Positions 16,154-24,265 of a DNA stretch of 64,000 nucleotides are shown piece by piece. The DNA comes from QHCA01 sp038237645 (lineage in GTDB: Bacteria; Actinomycetota; Actinomycetes; Mycobacteriales; QHCA01), in the NCBI GenBank assembly GCA_038237645.1, contig JBBRYN010000005.1, positions 1 to 64,000 of the forward strand, given 5' to 3'. Positions within the stretch are counted from its first letter, which is position 1. Every line of letters starts with the position of its first letter. The notes beneath the pieces were generated by a model. It saw only the letters and a list, made by a program, of their open reading frames with translations. It was not told the DNA's origin and searched no databases. A program made the position numbers and the translations under genes.

Positions 16154-17503
16154 CTACCCGCGCGGGGTGGCAAAGGTCTCCTGAGTACGGGTGCAGGGGT
16201 AGGTGGCCCAGTGCATTTCGACCACCTCGCCGCCGGTGTCCCGGGTGAGTCGCAGCCACTCGCCGGCCTCCCGACCGGTCACGACCCGCAGCAGGTCGTC
16301 GGTCTCGACCGCGAAAACCGCCGGCGGCTTGGCCTCGGGCGCCTGCCTGGCCCGTGCCTCGAGGTGGCCGTCGTGCCAGGAGAACACGAACTCGATCCCC
16401 TCCGTCCACCACGGCCCCAGCACACTGCCCAGGTGCCCCGGCGGCGGTGGCCCCGGTCGCCACGGCGGCACGTCCGGCGGGTCGGCCGCCAGGCTGGCCT
16501 CGATCAGAGCGTGCGGGAGGTCGCAGAGGGCCGAGGCCGTGCCGGAGGACCCGAGGGCAACGGCAGCGATCCGCTCGCTGCGCCGGGTGTAGGCCCCCGC
16601 CAGGAAGCCGGGCATCGCACCGTCATGGCCGGCGTGCACGGCCCGGCCACCGCGGTGCACCAGGATCAGCCCCAGCCCCCAGCCGACGCGCCATTCTTCG
16701 TTGTCCGTGACCGTGCTGAGCTGCCACATCTCATCCAGGGTCGCCGGGGCGAGGATCTCCGGGTCGGGGGCGCCGAGGAACATCGCCCACCGGACGAGAT
16801 CCTCGGCGGTGCTCCACAGCTGGCCTGCCGGCGCCAGGCCGGCCATGTCGGCCGGCGGCTGGGGATGGACCACGTCGCTGAATGCCTCGACGAGGTAGCC
16901 GGTGGCTGCCGGGTCACCCGGCGCCAGGGTGGTGCGGTCGAGCTTGAGCGGGCCCAGCAACCGGTCCGTGACCACCTCGGCCCAGCTGCCCCGCGCCAGC
17001 TTCGCGGCGGCCGCGCCGAGCAGCGAATAGGCGAGGTTGGAATAGTGCCAGCGGCGCTCCGGCGCGAGCACCCGCTCGGCCCGGGTCAACTCGGCCACCA
17101 GGCGGTCGGTGGCCGGGGGCTGCATGGTGTCCCACACGTCGCCCGGTGGCTCTCGCTGCAGGCCCGAGCGGTGGGTGAGCAGCCGGCGCAGGGTGAGCTC
17201 CCCGTGTGCCGGCACGTCGAGGTGCCGCGCGAGCGGGTCGTCGAGGTCGAGCAGACCCTCGTCGCGCAGTTGCAGGATGAGCACCGCCGTGAAGGTCTTG
17301 GTGATCGAGCCGATCCGGAACGAGGTCCCCGCGGTGGCCGGCTGCCCGGGCGCCGCATCCCCGACCGCCACGGTCCAAACCGGCCGGTCCGCCCGCGCGA
17401 CTGCGGCGGTCACGGCCGGGATCCGGTGCTCGGACTGCAGTTGCCGGACCAGCCGATCACACCGGCGGGTCGCCTCATCGCCGCCTGTCACCCAGGCGGC
17501 CAA
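16154..17503 (-). CDS. Serine hydrolase, class C beta-lactamase family
   Basis: A 449-aa penicillin-binding-protein-like hydrolase. The serine nucleophile is in FRIGSITKTFTA (SxxK at about residues 69-72), the second motif is HYSNLAYSLLG (YxN), and the third site is HAGHDGAMPG. A C-terminal domain of about 100 residues (GPWWTEGIEFVFSWHDGHLE) resembles the beta-barrel add-on of peptidase-S12 esterases. No signal peptide is evident, so a cytoplasmic esterase or peptidase is more likely than an exported beta-lactamase. Its start overlaps the HIT gene by 16 bp, indicating one transcript; an in-frame GTG at 17488 would remove the overlap. Confidence 0.88.
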   Translation of the reverse strand: MAAWVTGGDEATRRCDRLVRQLQSEHRIPAVTAAVARADRPVWTVAVGDAAPGQPATAGTSFRIGSITKTFTAVLILQLRDEGLLDLDDPLARHLDVPAHGELTLRRLLTHRSGLQREPPGDVWDTMQPPATDRLVAELTRAERVLAPERRWHYSNLAYSLLGAAAAKLARGSWAEVVTDRLLGPLKLDRTTLAPGDPAATGYLVEAFSDVVHPQPPADMAGLAPAGQLWSTAEDLVRWAMFLGAPDPEILAPATLDEMWQLSTVTDNEEWRVGWGLGLILVHRGGRAVHAGHDGAMPGFLAGAYTRRSERIAAVALGSSGTASALCDLPHALIEASLAADPPDVPPWRPGPPPPGHLGSVLGPWWTEGIEFVFSWHDGHLEARARQAPEAKPPAVFAVETDDLLRVVTGREAGEWLRLTRDTGGEVVEMHWATYPCTRTQETFATPRG

Positions 17504-17835
17504 CTCATCGAGCGCCCGCCCAGGACGTGGAGGTGTACGTGATCGACCGTTTGGTGACCGTCTCGCCCGGTGTTGGTGACGAGCCGGTAGCCGGTTTCGG
17601 CGATCCCCTCCGCCCGCGCCACCTCCACGGCTTCCCGGTAGACCTCGGCCAGCAGGTCGGGGTCCTGCGCGGCGAGCGCCGCGATGTCGTCGTGATGCGT
17701 GCGCGGGATGACCAGCACATGGATCGGCGCGACCGGAGTGACGTCACGGAACGCGAGCGTGCGCGGCCCGTCGCGCACCACGGTGGCGGGCACGTCGCCG
17801 GATGCGATCCGGCAGAACAGGCAATCGGTCGGCAT
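17488..17835 (-). CDS. HIT-family nucleotide-binding protein
   Basis: A 115-aa histidine-triad protein of the HINT type, hydrolysing nucleoside phosphoramidates or similar. FCRIASGDVPATVV is the conserved start; the active triad is VDHVHLHVLGG (HxHxH). The downstream gene begins inside its last codons. ATG at 17835 is the family-typical start (MPTDCLFCRI). Confidence 0.93.
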   Translation of the reverse strand: MPTDCLFCRIASGDVPATVVRDGPRTLAFRDVTPVAPIHVLVIPRTHHDDIAALAAQDPDLLAEVYREAVEVARAEGIAETGYRLVTNTGRDGHQTVDHVHLHVLGGRSMSWPPG

Positions 17836-17912
17836 CGGGGGGAAGCGTAGGCCACTCGCGATCGGGCGGCGGGGCCGGGTAAACCAGCCGACCTCCCTGC
17901 GCGTCCTCCGAG

Positions 17913-17927
17913 GTGTGCCAGGCACAC
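17913..17927. promoter_or_regulatory. Perfect palindrome upstream of the sigma factor gene
   Basis: GTGTGCC-A-GGCACAC is a 7-bp perfect inverted repeat around one base, located 11 bases before the sigma-factor ATG in the divergent gap with the HIT gene. A dimeric repressor site is the simplest reading. No regulator gene with an obvious match is adjacent. Confidence 0.4.
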
Positions 17928-17938
17928 TGACCGTCACC

Positions 17939-18463
17939 ATGGCGGCGATCGAGCGACAACCGGGTGACGCCCTACCGGACGCCGACGCGGCGCTCACGGC
18001 GCTGTACACCGCCCACTACCGCCGCCTGGTCCGCCTCGCAGCGCTGCTCCTCGACGACCTGTCCACCAGTGAAGAAGTCGTCCAGGACGCCTACGTCAAG
18101 ATGCATTCGGCGTGGCGCCGCATCCGCGAGCCGCAGGCGGCGGAGGCTTACCTGCGCGTCACGGTGCTCAACCTGGCTCGGTCGCGGATGCGACACCGGC
18201 AGGTCGCCGATCGGCACGCCCCCAAGCCGATGCCTGACGCCGCTTCCGCCGAGCATGGTGCAATGGAGTCGATCGAGCGCCAGGCGGTGCTGGCGGCGTT
18301 GCGGAGCCTGCCGGGCCGCCAGCGTGAGTGCCTGGTGCTGCGCTATTACGGAGACCTCTCGGAGGCCCAGATCGCGGAATCCCTGGGGATCAGCCCGGGC
18401 GCGGTCAAGAGCCACTCCTCCCGAGGCATGGGCGCGCTGCGCAAGGCATTGGAGGAGCGATGA
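17939..18463 (+). CDS. RNA polymerase sigma factor, ECF/SigE-family type
   Basis: A 174-aa alternative sigma factor. Region 2 spans about residues 15-85 (LYTAHYRRLVRLAALLLDD, EEVVQDAYVKMHSAWRRI). Region 4 spans about 112-170 (LRSLPGRQRECLVLRYYGDL, SEAQIAESLGISPGAVKSHS). Only regions 2 and 4 are present, as expected for ECF factors. ATG at 17939 follows the palindrome at 17913. Its stop overlaps the next gene (ATGA), which encodes a single-pass membrane protein: the usual sigma/anti-sigma arrangement. Confidence 0.92.
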   Translation: MAAIERQPGDALPDADAALTALYTAHYRRLVRLAALLLDDLSTSEEVVQDAYVKMHSAWRRIREPQAAEAYLRVTVLNLARSRMRHRQVADRHAPKPMPDAASAEHGAMESIERQAVLAALRSLPGRQRECLVLRYYGDLSEAQIAESLGISPGAVKSHSSRGMGALRKALEER

Positions 18464-19371
18464 CCGACGACCTCGAGAGCCTGCTGCGGGACAGCCTGGA
18501 GGCCCGGGCAAATTCCTACGAGCCGCGTGGCGACGGCCTGAGCCGAATCCGCTCCCGTGTCACGGCCCGCCGCCGGCGCCGGCAGTGGCTGATGCCGACA
18601 CTGTCGATGGCAGCGGTGGCGGCAGCCGTCGCGGGGGTGATAGCCATCCCCATCCTCCTGCCGGACCAGGACGCGGTCGCACCCGGTCCGGCCCAGTCCA
18701 ATGTCGCAAGCCCGACCGGTCCCTCGGCAAGCGGTTCGCCGGGACAGCCTGACGGCGGGGGCGCCGGGCTGCCGGACATGACGACGCTGTGGCCCTACCA
18801 GTCCCGCAGTCAGGCGGCCGCCCGTGAGCCGACCGACGTCAGATCGGGGCGGCTGCCCTTCCTGGCCGACGCCCGGCAGACCGCGCTGCACTTCGTCAAC
18901 CGCTACCTCGGCTACTCCGATCCGATCGAGGTCATCCGTACCCAGCCACTTGAAGCCGGCGCCGGTGTGGTGCTCGGCGCGCGCAACCCCAACCACGCGC
19001 TGTACGAGATCACGACCGTCTACCTGGTCCGCGTGACGCGCGCGGCCGACGCGCCCTACGCGGTCGTGCGGGCCGACGCGCCGCAGTTGCGCATCAGCAC
19101 CGTGGCGCCCGGTCAGCCGGGTGTCGTTTCGGTGGCCGGATACGTCGGCGGCGACCACCAGGCGGTGCAGGTGCGGTTGGTGGACGCCAGAGGGGTGGAG
19201 GTCATCTCCGGCAACGACGGGGCGGCCGGTGCCATCATGCCCTGGCGGGTCGTGGTCGGCGGCCGGACAAACCCCGTCCCGGCCGGCCGTTACGCGGTGG
19301 TCGCCCGGACGCTGTCGGACGCCAACGGCCAGCTCAACGAGCTGGCAGTACGCCCGTTCCTGAATCACTGA
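18460..19371 (+). CDS. Single-pass membrane protein paired with the sigma factor (possible anti-sigma)
   Basis: 303 aa. A 45-residue N-terminal cytoplasmic segment (LESLLRDSLEARANSYEPRG...RIRSRVTARRRRRQ), one transmembrane helix (about 48-70), a flexible Pro/Gly/Ser linker, then an extracytoplasmic domain of about 190 residues. No HxxxCxxC zinc anti-sigma motif is present, so its anti-sigma role rests on topology and the ATGA overlap with the sigma gene. The outer domain has Gerpin-like beta segments (VVSVAGYVGGDHQAVQVRLV). It converges on rsmE with no gap. Confidence 0.7.
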   Translation: MTDDLESLLRDSLEARANSYEPRGDGLSRIRSRVTARRRRRQWLMPTLSMAAVAAAVAGVIAIPILLPDQDAVAPGPAQSNVASPTGPSASGSPGQPDGGGAGLPDMTTLWPYQSRSQAAAREPTDVRSGRLPFLADARQTALHFVNRYLGYSDPIEVIRTQPLEAGAGVVLGARNPNHALYEITTVYLVRVTRAADAPYAVVRADAPQLRISTVAPGQPGVVSVAGYVGGDHQAVQVRLVDARGVEVISGNDGAAGAIMPWRVVVGGRTNPVPAGRYAVVARTLSDANGQLNELAVRPFLNH

Positions 19372-20115
19372 TCACGACCAGCGACCGAGCCGGACCGACA
19401 GGGCGGCCAGGGCCGCGGCGCCGGCGGTGGACGTCCGCAGCATGCCGGGCCCCAGCCGGCAGGGCAGGGCCCCGGCCGCGCTGAAGGCCTCGAGCTCCTC
19501 CGGTGAGATGCCCCCTTCAGGACCGACGACGAGCACGACGTCGCCGGCAACCGGCAGCGGCACCTGGGAAAGCCGTTGAGGGGCCGGCTGGTGCAGGGCC
19601 AGGGCCGCGGCAGCGGCGCACAGGCGCTTCACGACGGCGTCGGCGTCGTGCAGCTGTGCAATCCGGGGCAGCCACGGCCGCCGCGATTGCTTGGCGGCCT
19701 CGCGCGCCGTCGACTCCCAGCGCCGGAGGGCTTTTTCACCCCGCTCGCCCTGCCATCGGGTGACCGACCGGGCGGCGGACCACGGGATGACCTCGTCGAC
19801 CCCCAGCTCGGTCATCAACTCGATCGCCCGCTCACCGCGGTCGCCCTTGGCCAGTCCCTGCACGACGACGAGCCGGGGGACTGCCTGGGCAACGTAGGAC
19901 CGGTCGTGGACGGCGAGCTCGAGTGACGGCCCCGAGACAGCCGTGACCGAGCATCGGGCCAAGCCGCCCGCGCCGTCGCTCAGCAGGATCTGCTCACCGG
20001 GAGCCACCCGCCGCACCCGCGCGGCATGCCGTCCCTCGGGACCGGCCAGCACGGCGGTGCCGGCCGCAGGCAGTGCCTCGACGAGGAACACCGGATCGGT
20101 CAGCGACTGCTCCAC
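19372..20115 (-). CDS. rsmE: 16S rRNA m3U1498 methyltransferase RsmE
   Basis: Methylates N3 of U1498 in the decoding centre of 16S rRNA. 247 aa. An N-terminal PUA-like part with EGRHAARVRRVAPGE is followed by a SPOUT domain: KGDRGERAIELMTELGVDEVIPWSAARSV, AREAAKQSRRPWLP, VLVVGPEGGISPEELE and the knot motif LGPGMLRTSTAGAAAL. Its start overlaps the dnaJ 3' end by 16 bp, placing it third in hrcA-dnaJ-rsmE, an order common in actinobacteria. Confidence 0.95.
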   Translation of the reverse strand: MEQSLTDPVFLVEALPAAGTAVLAGPEGRHAARVRRVAPGEQILLSDGAGGLARCSVTAVSGPSLELAVHDRSYVAQAVPRLVVVQGLAKGDRGERAIELMTELGVDEVIPWSAARSVTRWQGERGEKALRRWESTAREAAKQSRRPWLPRIAQLHDADAVVKRLCAAAAALALHQPAPQRLSQVPLPVAGDVVLVVGPEGGISPEELEAFSAAGALPCRLGPGMLRTSTAGAAALAALSVRLGRWS

Positions 20116-21236
20116 AGCCGGGAGAACAGCCCGTTGGATCGCACCGCCGCGTCCGGTCGCTCCTCGTCCCGCAACGTGGCCAGTTTGCGCAGCAGTGCCT
20201 CCTGCTCGGCGTCGAGCCGGGTGGGCGTCGCCACGTTGACGTGCACGTGCAGATCGCCGCGGGTGGCGGCGCGCAGGTGCGGCACACCCCTGGCGCGCAG
20301 GGTGATCACGGTGCCGGACTGCACCCCGGCGCTGAGGTCGAGCTGCTCCTCGCCGTCCAGAGTGGACAGTGTCGTACTGGTGCCGAGGGCGGCCGCCGTC
20401 ATCGGCAGCGTCACCTCGCAGTGCAGGTCGTCGCCCTCACGGGTGAAGACCTCGTGCGGCCGCTCGTGCACCTCGACGTACAGGTCACCGGGCAGCCCGC
20501 CACCGGGGCCGACCTCCCCCTGACCGGTCAGCCGGATCCGCATCCCGTCCTCCACCCCGGCCGGCACCTTCACGGTGATCGTCCGGCGGCTGCGCACCCG
20601 GCCGTCCCCGCCGCACCCGGCGCAGGGATGCTGGATGACGGTGCCGAAGCCGCCGCAGGCACTGCACGGTCGCGACGTCATCACCTGCCCGAGAAACGAC
20701 CGCTGCACACTCTGCACCTCCCCCTGGCCGCCGCAGGACATGCAGCTGACCGGCTCGGTGCCGGCCGTCGTGCCGGCCCCCCGGCACTGGGTGCACGTGA
20801 CCGCGGTGTCGACGGTGAGCTCCCGGCTCACCCCGAAGGCCGCGTCGGCCAGGTCGAGGTCCAGCCGGATCAGCGCGTCGGCACCGGGCCGCCGCCGGCT
20901 GCGGGGCGACCGACCCCGGCCCCCGCCGGCACTGCCGCCACCGAAGAACGCGTCCATGATGTCCTGGAAGCCCATGGGGAACGACGCACCCGGTCCGCCG
21001 CCACCACGTGGTGCCAGCGGGTCGCCGCCGAGGTCGACGACCTCGCGCTTGGCCGGATCGCTGAGCACCTCGTAGGCCGTCGAGACCGCGCGGAAGCGCT
21101 GCTGCGCTGCGGCATCCGGGTTGACGTCGGGATGCAGCTCCCTAGCCAGCCGGCGGTAGGCGCGCTTGATCTCCTCGGCCGTCGCGTCCCGGGGGACGCC
21201 GAGGGTGGCGTAGTAGTCGTTCGGCGGCACGGTCAA
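20100..21236 (-). CDS. dnaJ: Molecular chaperone DnaJ (second, hrcA-linked copy)
   Basis: Stimulates DnaK ATPase and hands over unfolded clients. 378 aa. J-domain with the HPD motif at 35-37, a Gly-rich stretch, then four CxxCxGxG zinc repeats (CTQCRGAG, CMSCGGQG, CSACGGFG, CAGCGGDG) and C-terminal substrate-binding domains. The linkage to hrcA marks it as DnaJ2; the dnaK-linked DnaJ is presumably elsewhere. Seven bases after hrcA, so it should respond to heat through the CIRCE site. Confidence 0.96.
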   Translation of the reverse strand: MTVPPNDYYATLGVPRDATAEEIKRAYRRLARELHPDVNPDAAAQQRFRAVSTAYEVLSDPAKREVVDLGGDPLAPRGGGGPGASFPMGFQDIMDAFFGGGSAGGGRGRSPRSRRRPGADALIRLDLDLADAAFGVSRELTVDTAVTCTQCRGAGTTAGTEPVSCMSCGGQGEVQSVQRSFLGQVMTSRPCSACGGFGTVIQHPCAGCGGDGRVRSRRTITVKVPAGVEDGMRIRLTGQGEVGPGGGLPGDLYVEVHERPHEVFTREGDDLHCEVTLPMTAAALGTSTTLSTLDGEEQLDLSAGVQSGTVITLRARGVPHLRAATRGDLHVHVNVATPTRLDAEQEALLRKLATLRDEERPDAAVRSNGLFSRLWSSR

Positions 21237-21243
21237 CTCGTCC

Positions 21244-22266
21244 TCACTGGCGCGCCAGCAGCTCGCCGACGTAACGGGCGACGGCGCGGACAGCGCTCAT
21301 CGTGCCGGGATAGTCCATCCGGGTGGGCCCCAGGACGCCGAGACCGGCCAGGGCCTGACCACCGGAACCGTAGCCGACGCTCACGACCGACGTGTCGCGG
21401 AGGCCCTCGACCACGTTCTCCTCTCCGATGCGGACCCGCAGCGTGCTCGGCGTCTCGATTTCTCCGATCAGCTTCAGGAGCACCACCTGCTCCTCCAGCG
21501 CCTCGAGCACCGGATGGATGGTGCCCGGGAAGTCGAGCGCGCTCCGGGTCAGATTGGCGGTGCCGGCCAGCATGACCCGCTCCTCGGAGCGCTCGGCCAT
21601 GGTCTCCAGCAGTACGGTGGCCAGCGACAGCATGACCGGCCGGAGCTCCATGCCGACCGCGTCCGGGAGTGACTCGACCTGCGCGGGCGCGTCGGCCATC
21701 GGCCGGCCGGTGAGCCCCGCGTTGACCGCCGTGCGCAGCTCGGCAACCTGGTGCTCCGCCAGCGCTGTGGGCAGCTGCAGCACCCGCTGCTCGACGCGGC
21801 CGGTATCGGTGATCAGCACGAGCAGCAGCCGGCTGTCGGACAGGTGCACGAGCTCCAGGTGCCGCACCGCGCTGCGGGACAACGCGGGATATTGCACGAC
21901 GGCGACCTGCCGGGTGAGCTGGGCCAGCAGCCGGACGCTTCGGCGTACGACGTCGTCGAGATCGACCGCGCCGTCGAGGAAGGTCTGGATCGCGCGGCGC
22001 TCGGGTGCCGACAGCGGCTTGACCTGGGACAGCCGGTCGACGAAGAGGCGGTAGCCCTTGTCGGTGGGAATGCGCCCGGCGCTGGTATGCGGCTGGGTGA
22101 TGTAACCATCGTCCTCGAGCACGGCCATGTCGTTGCGAATGGTCGCCGGAGAAACGCCGAGGCAGTGCCGCTCAGCGAGCGCCCTGCTGCCGACCGGCTC
22201 GTGGGTGGACACGTAATCCTCCACGATGGCCCGGAGCACCTCGAGCTTGCGGTCGTCCAAGGTCAT
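21244..22266 (-). CDS. hrcA: Heat-inducible transcription repressor HrcA
   Basis: Represses class I heat-shock genes by binding CIRCE. 340 aa. Winged helix: DDRKLEVLRAIVEDYVSTHE, SRALAERHCLGVSPATIRND, YITQPHTSAGRIPTDKGYR, all family hallmarks. The rest is a GAF-like dimerisation domain ending in the conserved GPTRMDYPGTMSAVRAVA. ATG at 22266 is supported by AGGAGG eight bases upstream; longer frames run into noncoding DNA. The CIRCE site just upstream implies autoregulation. Confidence 0.97.
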   Translation of the reverse strand: MTLDDRKLEVLRAIVEDYVSTHEPVGSRALAERHCLGVSPATIRNDMAVLEDDGYITQPHTSAGRIPTDKGYRLFVDRLSQVKPLSAPERRAIQTFLDGAVDLDDVVRRSVRLLAQLTRQVAVVQYPALSRSAVRHLELVHLSDSRLLLVLITDTGRVEQRVLQLPTALAEHQVAELRTAVNAGLTGRPMADAPAQVESLPDAVGMELRPVMLSLATVLLETMAERSEERVMLAGTANLTRSALDFPGTIHPVLEALEEQVVLLKLIGEIETPSTLRVRIGEENVVEGLRDTSVVSVGYGSGGQALAGLGVLGPTRMDYPGTMSAVRAVARYVGELLARQ

Positions 22267-22277
22267 CCGGTCACCTC

Positions 22278-22304
22278 CTGGCACTCTTCGACAGCGAGTG
22301 CTAA
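22278..22304 (-). promoter_or_regulatory. CIRCE operator of hrcA
   Basis: On the minus strand TTAGCACTC, nine bases, then GAGTGCCAG. The consensus is TTAGCACTC-N9-GAGTGCTAA, so the first arm is perfect and the second has 7 of 9 matches. A -10-like TATGAT (22304-22309) abuts its upstream end, and the second arm overlaps the AGGAGG ribosome site. HrcA bound here would block both initiation and elongation. Confidence 0.9.
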
Positions 22305-22427
22305 TCATACGGCGTGGGTGGCGGTGGCCCCGCCGAAACGATGCCTGCACCGTGGCGACCACACAGTGCGCGAGCAAGTCGGCGAGGCGCATGTGGGCGA
22401 GGGCATGACGCGATAGCGTTACTGCGC

Positions 22428-22994
22428 ATGAGCGACCAATTCGCACCACCGCCGAGCAACGACCCCGGCCAGCCGCCCCGCCAGGACGGTTCGAGTACGC
22501 AGGATTTCCCCACGGCGCCGGAAGGCCCGGCACCGGCAGGCCCGGCACCGGCAGGCTTTCCGCCGCCGGCTGCCCAGCCGCCGCAGCCGGTCGGCTACTC
22601 CCCCGTCCCATCCGGCCACCAGCAACCCGGCTACCAGCAGCCCGGCCCTTACTCCCCGATCGTCGGCCGCCCGCTGACCAGTGACGAGCGGATGTGGGCG
22701 ATGCTCGCCCACCTGTCGATCCTCGCGCTGGGCATCATCGGGCCGATCGTGCTGATGGTGACCAAGGGAAACGAGTCGGCCTACATCCGCTACCACGCGG
22801 TCGAAGCGCTCAACCTGCACCTCACTCTGCTGATCGTCGCCCTGGTCTGCCTCGTGACGTTCTTCCTCGTCGTGCCGCTCCTGCTGCTCGTCGCCGCCGA
22901 GATCGCCGCGATCATCCTGGGGTGCCTCGCCGCGGCGGCGGCAAACCGCGGGGAGCTCTACCGGTATCCAGTGACGCTGCGGATGGTGAGCTGA
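22428..22994 (+). CDS. DUF4870-type membrane protein with a Pro/Gln-rich N-terminus
   Basis: 188 aa. Residues 1-80 are a disordered Pro/Gly/Gln region with short APAGPAPAG and QPGYQQPGP repeats. Residues 82-188 match DUF4870: TSDERMWAMLAHLSILALG, a first membrane segment, KGNESAYIRYHAVEALN, then two adjacent membrane segments and GELYRYPVTLRMV. Function unknown. A -10-like TAGCGT at 22414-22419 ends eight bases before the ATG, suggesting a leaderless mRNA. It diverges from hrcA and converges on hemW. Confidence 0.83.
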   Translation: MSDQFAPPPSNDPGQPPRQDGSSTQDFPTAPEGPAPAGPAPAGFPPPAAQPPQPVGYSPVPSGHQQPGYQQPGPYSPIVGRPLTSDERMWAMLAHLSILALGIIGPIVLMVTKGNESAYIRYHAVEALNLHLTLLIVALVCLVTFFLVVPLLLLVAAEIAAIILGCLAAAAANRGELYRYPVTLRMVS

Positions 22995-23007
22995 CCCCTC
23001 GGTGGCC

Positions 23008-24228
23008 TCAGTCGACGAGCTCCCGGACGACCGCGTCGGCCAGGAGCCGGCCGCGCAACGTCAGCTGGGCCCGGCCGGCGGCCAGCCGGGCGCGATCGAG
23101 CAGCCCGTCCTCGGCCGCCCGCCAGGCGGCCCGGGTCCCGGCTGCCGACAGCTCCCCCAGTCGTAGGCCGGCGCGCAGCCGGATGCCGAGCAGCACCCGC
23201 TCGACCTGCCGCTGCGACTCGTCGAGCACTTCACGAGCTTGCGCGGGGGATGCGCCCCCCGCCAGTCGCTCGGCGTAGGCCACCGGGTGCCGGACGTTCC
23301 ACCACCGGGTGCCGCCCACATGGCTGTGTGCGCCCGGACCGACCCCCCACCAGTCGCCGCCCTGCCAGTACAGCTCGTTGTGCCGGCACCGGGCGACATC
23401 GCCGACCGCCCAATTGGACACCTCGTACCAGCCCAGCCCGGCAGCGCTCAGGGTCCGCTCGGCCTGTTCGTAGCGCTCGGCCAGCACGTCGTCGTCGGGG
23501 GCGGGTACCCGTCCCGCGGCAACCTGCCGGGCCAGCCGGGTGCCGTCCTCGACCGTGAGGGCATAGGCCGACACATGGTCGACACCGGCGGCGACAGCCG
23601 CGTCCAGCGAGGCCTGCCAGTCCTGGTCGGTCTCCCCCGGCGTGCCGTAGATCAGATCGAGGTTGACGTGGCGGAAGCCGGCCCGGCGGGCGGCGGCCAC
23701 TGCACCATCGGTGCGCCCGGGTGTGTGCCCGCGTTCGAGAACCGCCAGCACGTGCGGCCGGGCCGACTGCATCCCCAGCGACAACCGGGTGAACCCGCCG
23801 GCCATCAGTAGGTCGAGGTACCCGTCGTCGAGCGACTCGGGGTTGGCCTCCGTGCTCACCTCCGCATCCGGCGCCACCTGGAAGTGCCGGCGGACACCCT
23901 GCAACAACCCGACCAGGTCGGCTGCCGGTAGCAGCGTCGGCGTACCGCCGCCGAAGAAAACCGTCTGCACGGGCGGCACCCGGTCGCCCAGGACCTTGGC
24001 CGCGAGCGCAACCTCACGCAGCGCGGTCGCCGCGTAGGCGGCCGCCGACGCGCCGCCGCCGAGCTCTGTTGCCGTGTAGGTGTTGAAGTCGCAGTAGCCG
24101 CATCGGGTGGCGCAGAAGGGTACGTGGATGTAGAGGCCGAACCCGCGCCGGCCCAGCTCGCGGAGCGACCGGCCGGGGATCGACCCGTCGGCCGTCGCCG
24201 GCTCTCCGGGCAGCGGCTGGCTGGGCAT
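23008..24228 (-). CDS. hemW: Radical SAM haem chaperone HemW (coproporphyrinogen oxidase-like)
   Basis: 406 aa. The radical-SAM cluster is bound by CATRCGYC (cysteines 39, 43, 46) after GFGLYIHVPF. FFGGGTPTLL and LSLGMQS are typical downstream segments, and a C-terminal domain includes WWGVGPGAHSHVGG. It lacks the residues that distinguish true HemN and belongs to the HemW group that traffics haem. HemW beside hrcA and lepA is a conserved bacterial arrangement. ATG at 24228 gives a 30-residue lead before the core. Confidence 0.92.
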   Translation of the reverse strand: MPSQPLPGEPATADGSIPGRSLRELGRRGFGLYIHVPFCATRCGYCDFNTYTATELGGGASAAAYAATALREVALAAKVLGDRVPPVQTVFFGGGTPTLLPAADLVGLLQGVRRHFQVAPDAEVSTEANPESLDDGYLDLLMAGGFTRLSLGMQSARPHVLAVLERGHTPGRTDGAVAAARRAGFRHVNLDLIYGTPGETDQDWQASLDAAVAAGVDHVSAYALTVEDGTRLARQVAAGRVPAPDDDVLAERYEQAERTLSAAGLGWYEVSNWAVGDVARCRHNELYWQGGDWWGVGPGAHSHVGGTRWWNVRHPVAYAERLAGGASPAQAREVLDESQRQVERVLLGIRLRAGLRLGELSAAGTRAAWRAAEDGLLDRARLAAGRAQLTLRGRLLADAVVRELVD

Positions 24229-24265
24229 GCCACCATTGTGGGCGCTCTAGGGTCTCTAGGGTGAG

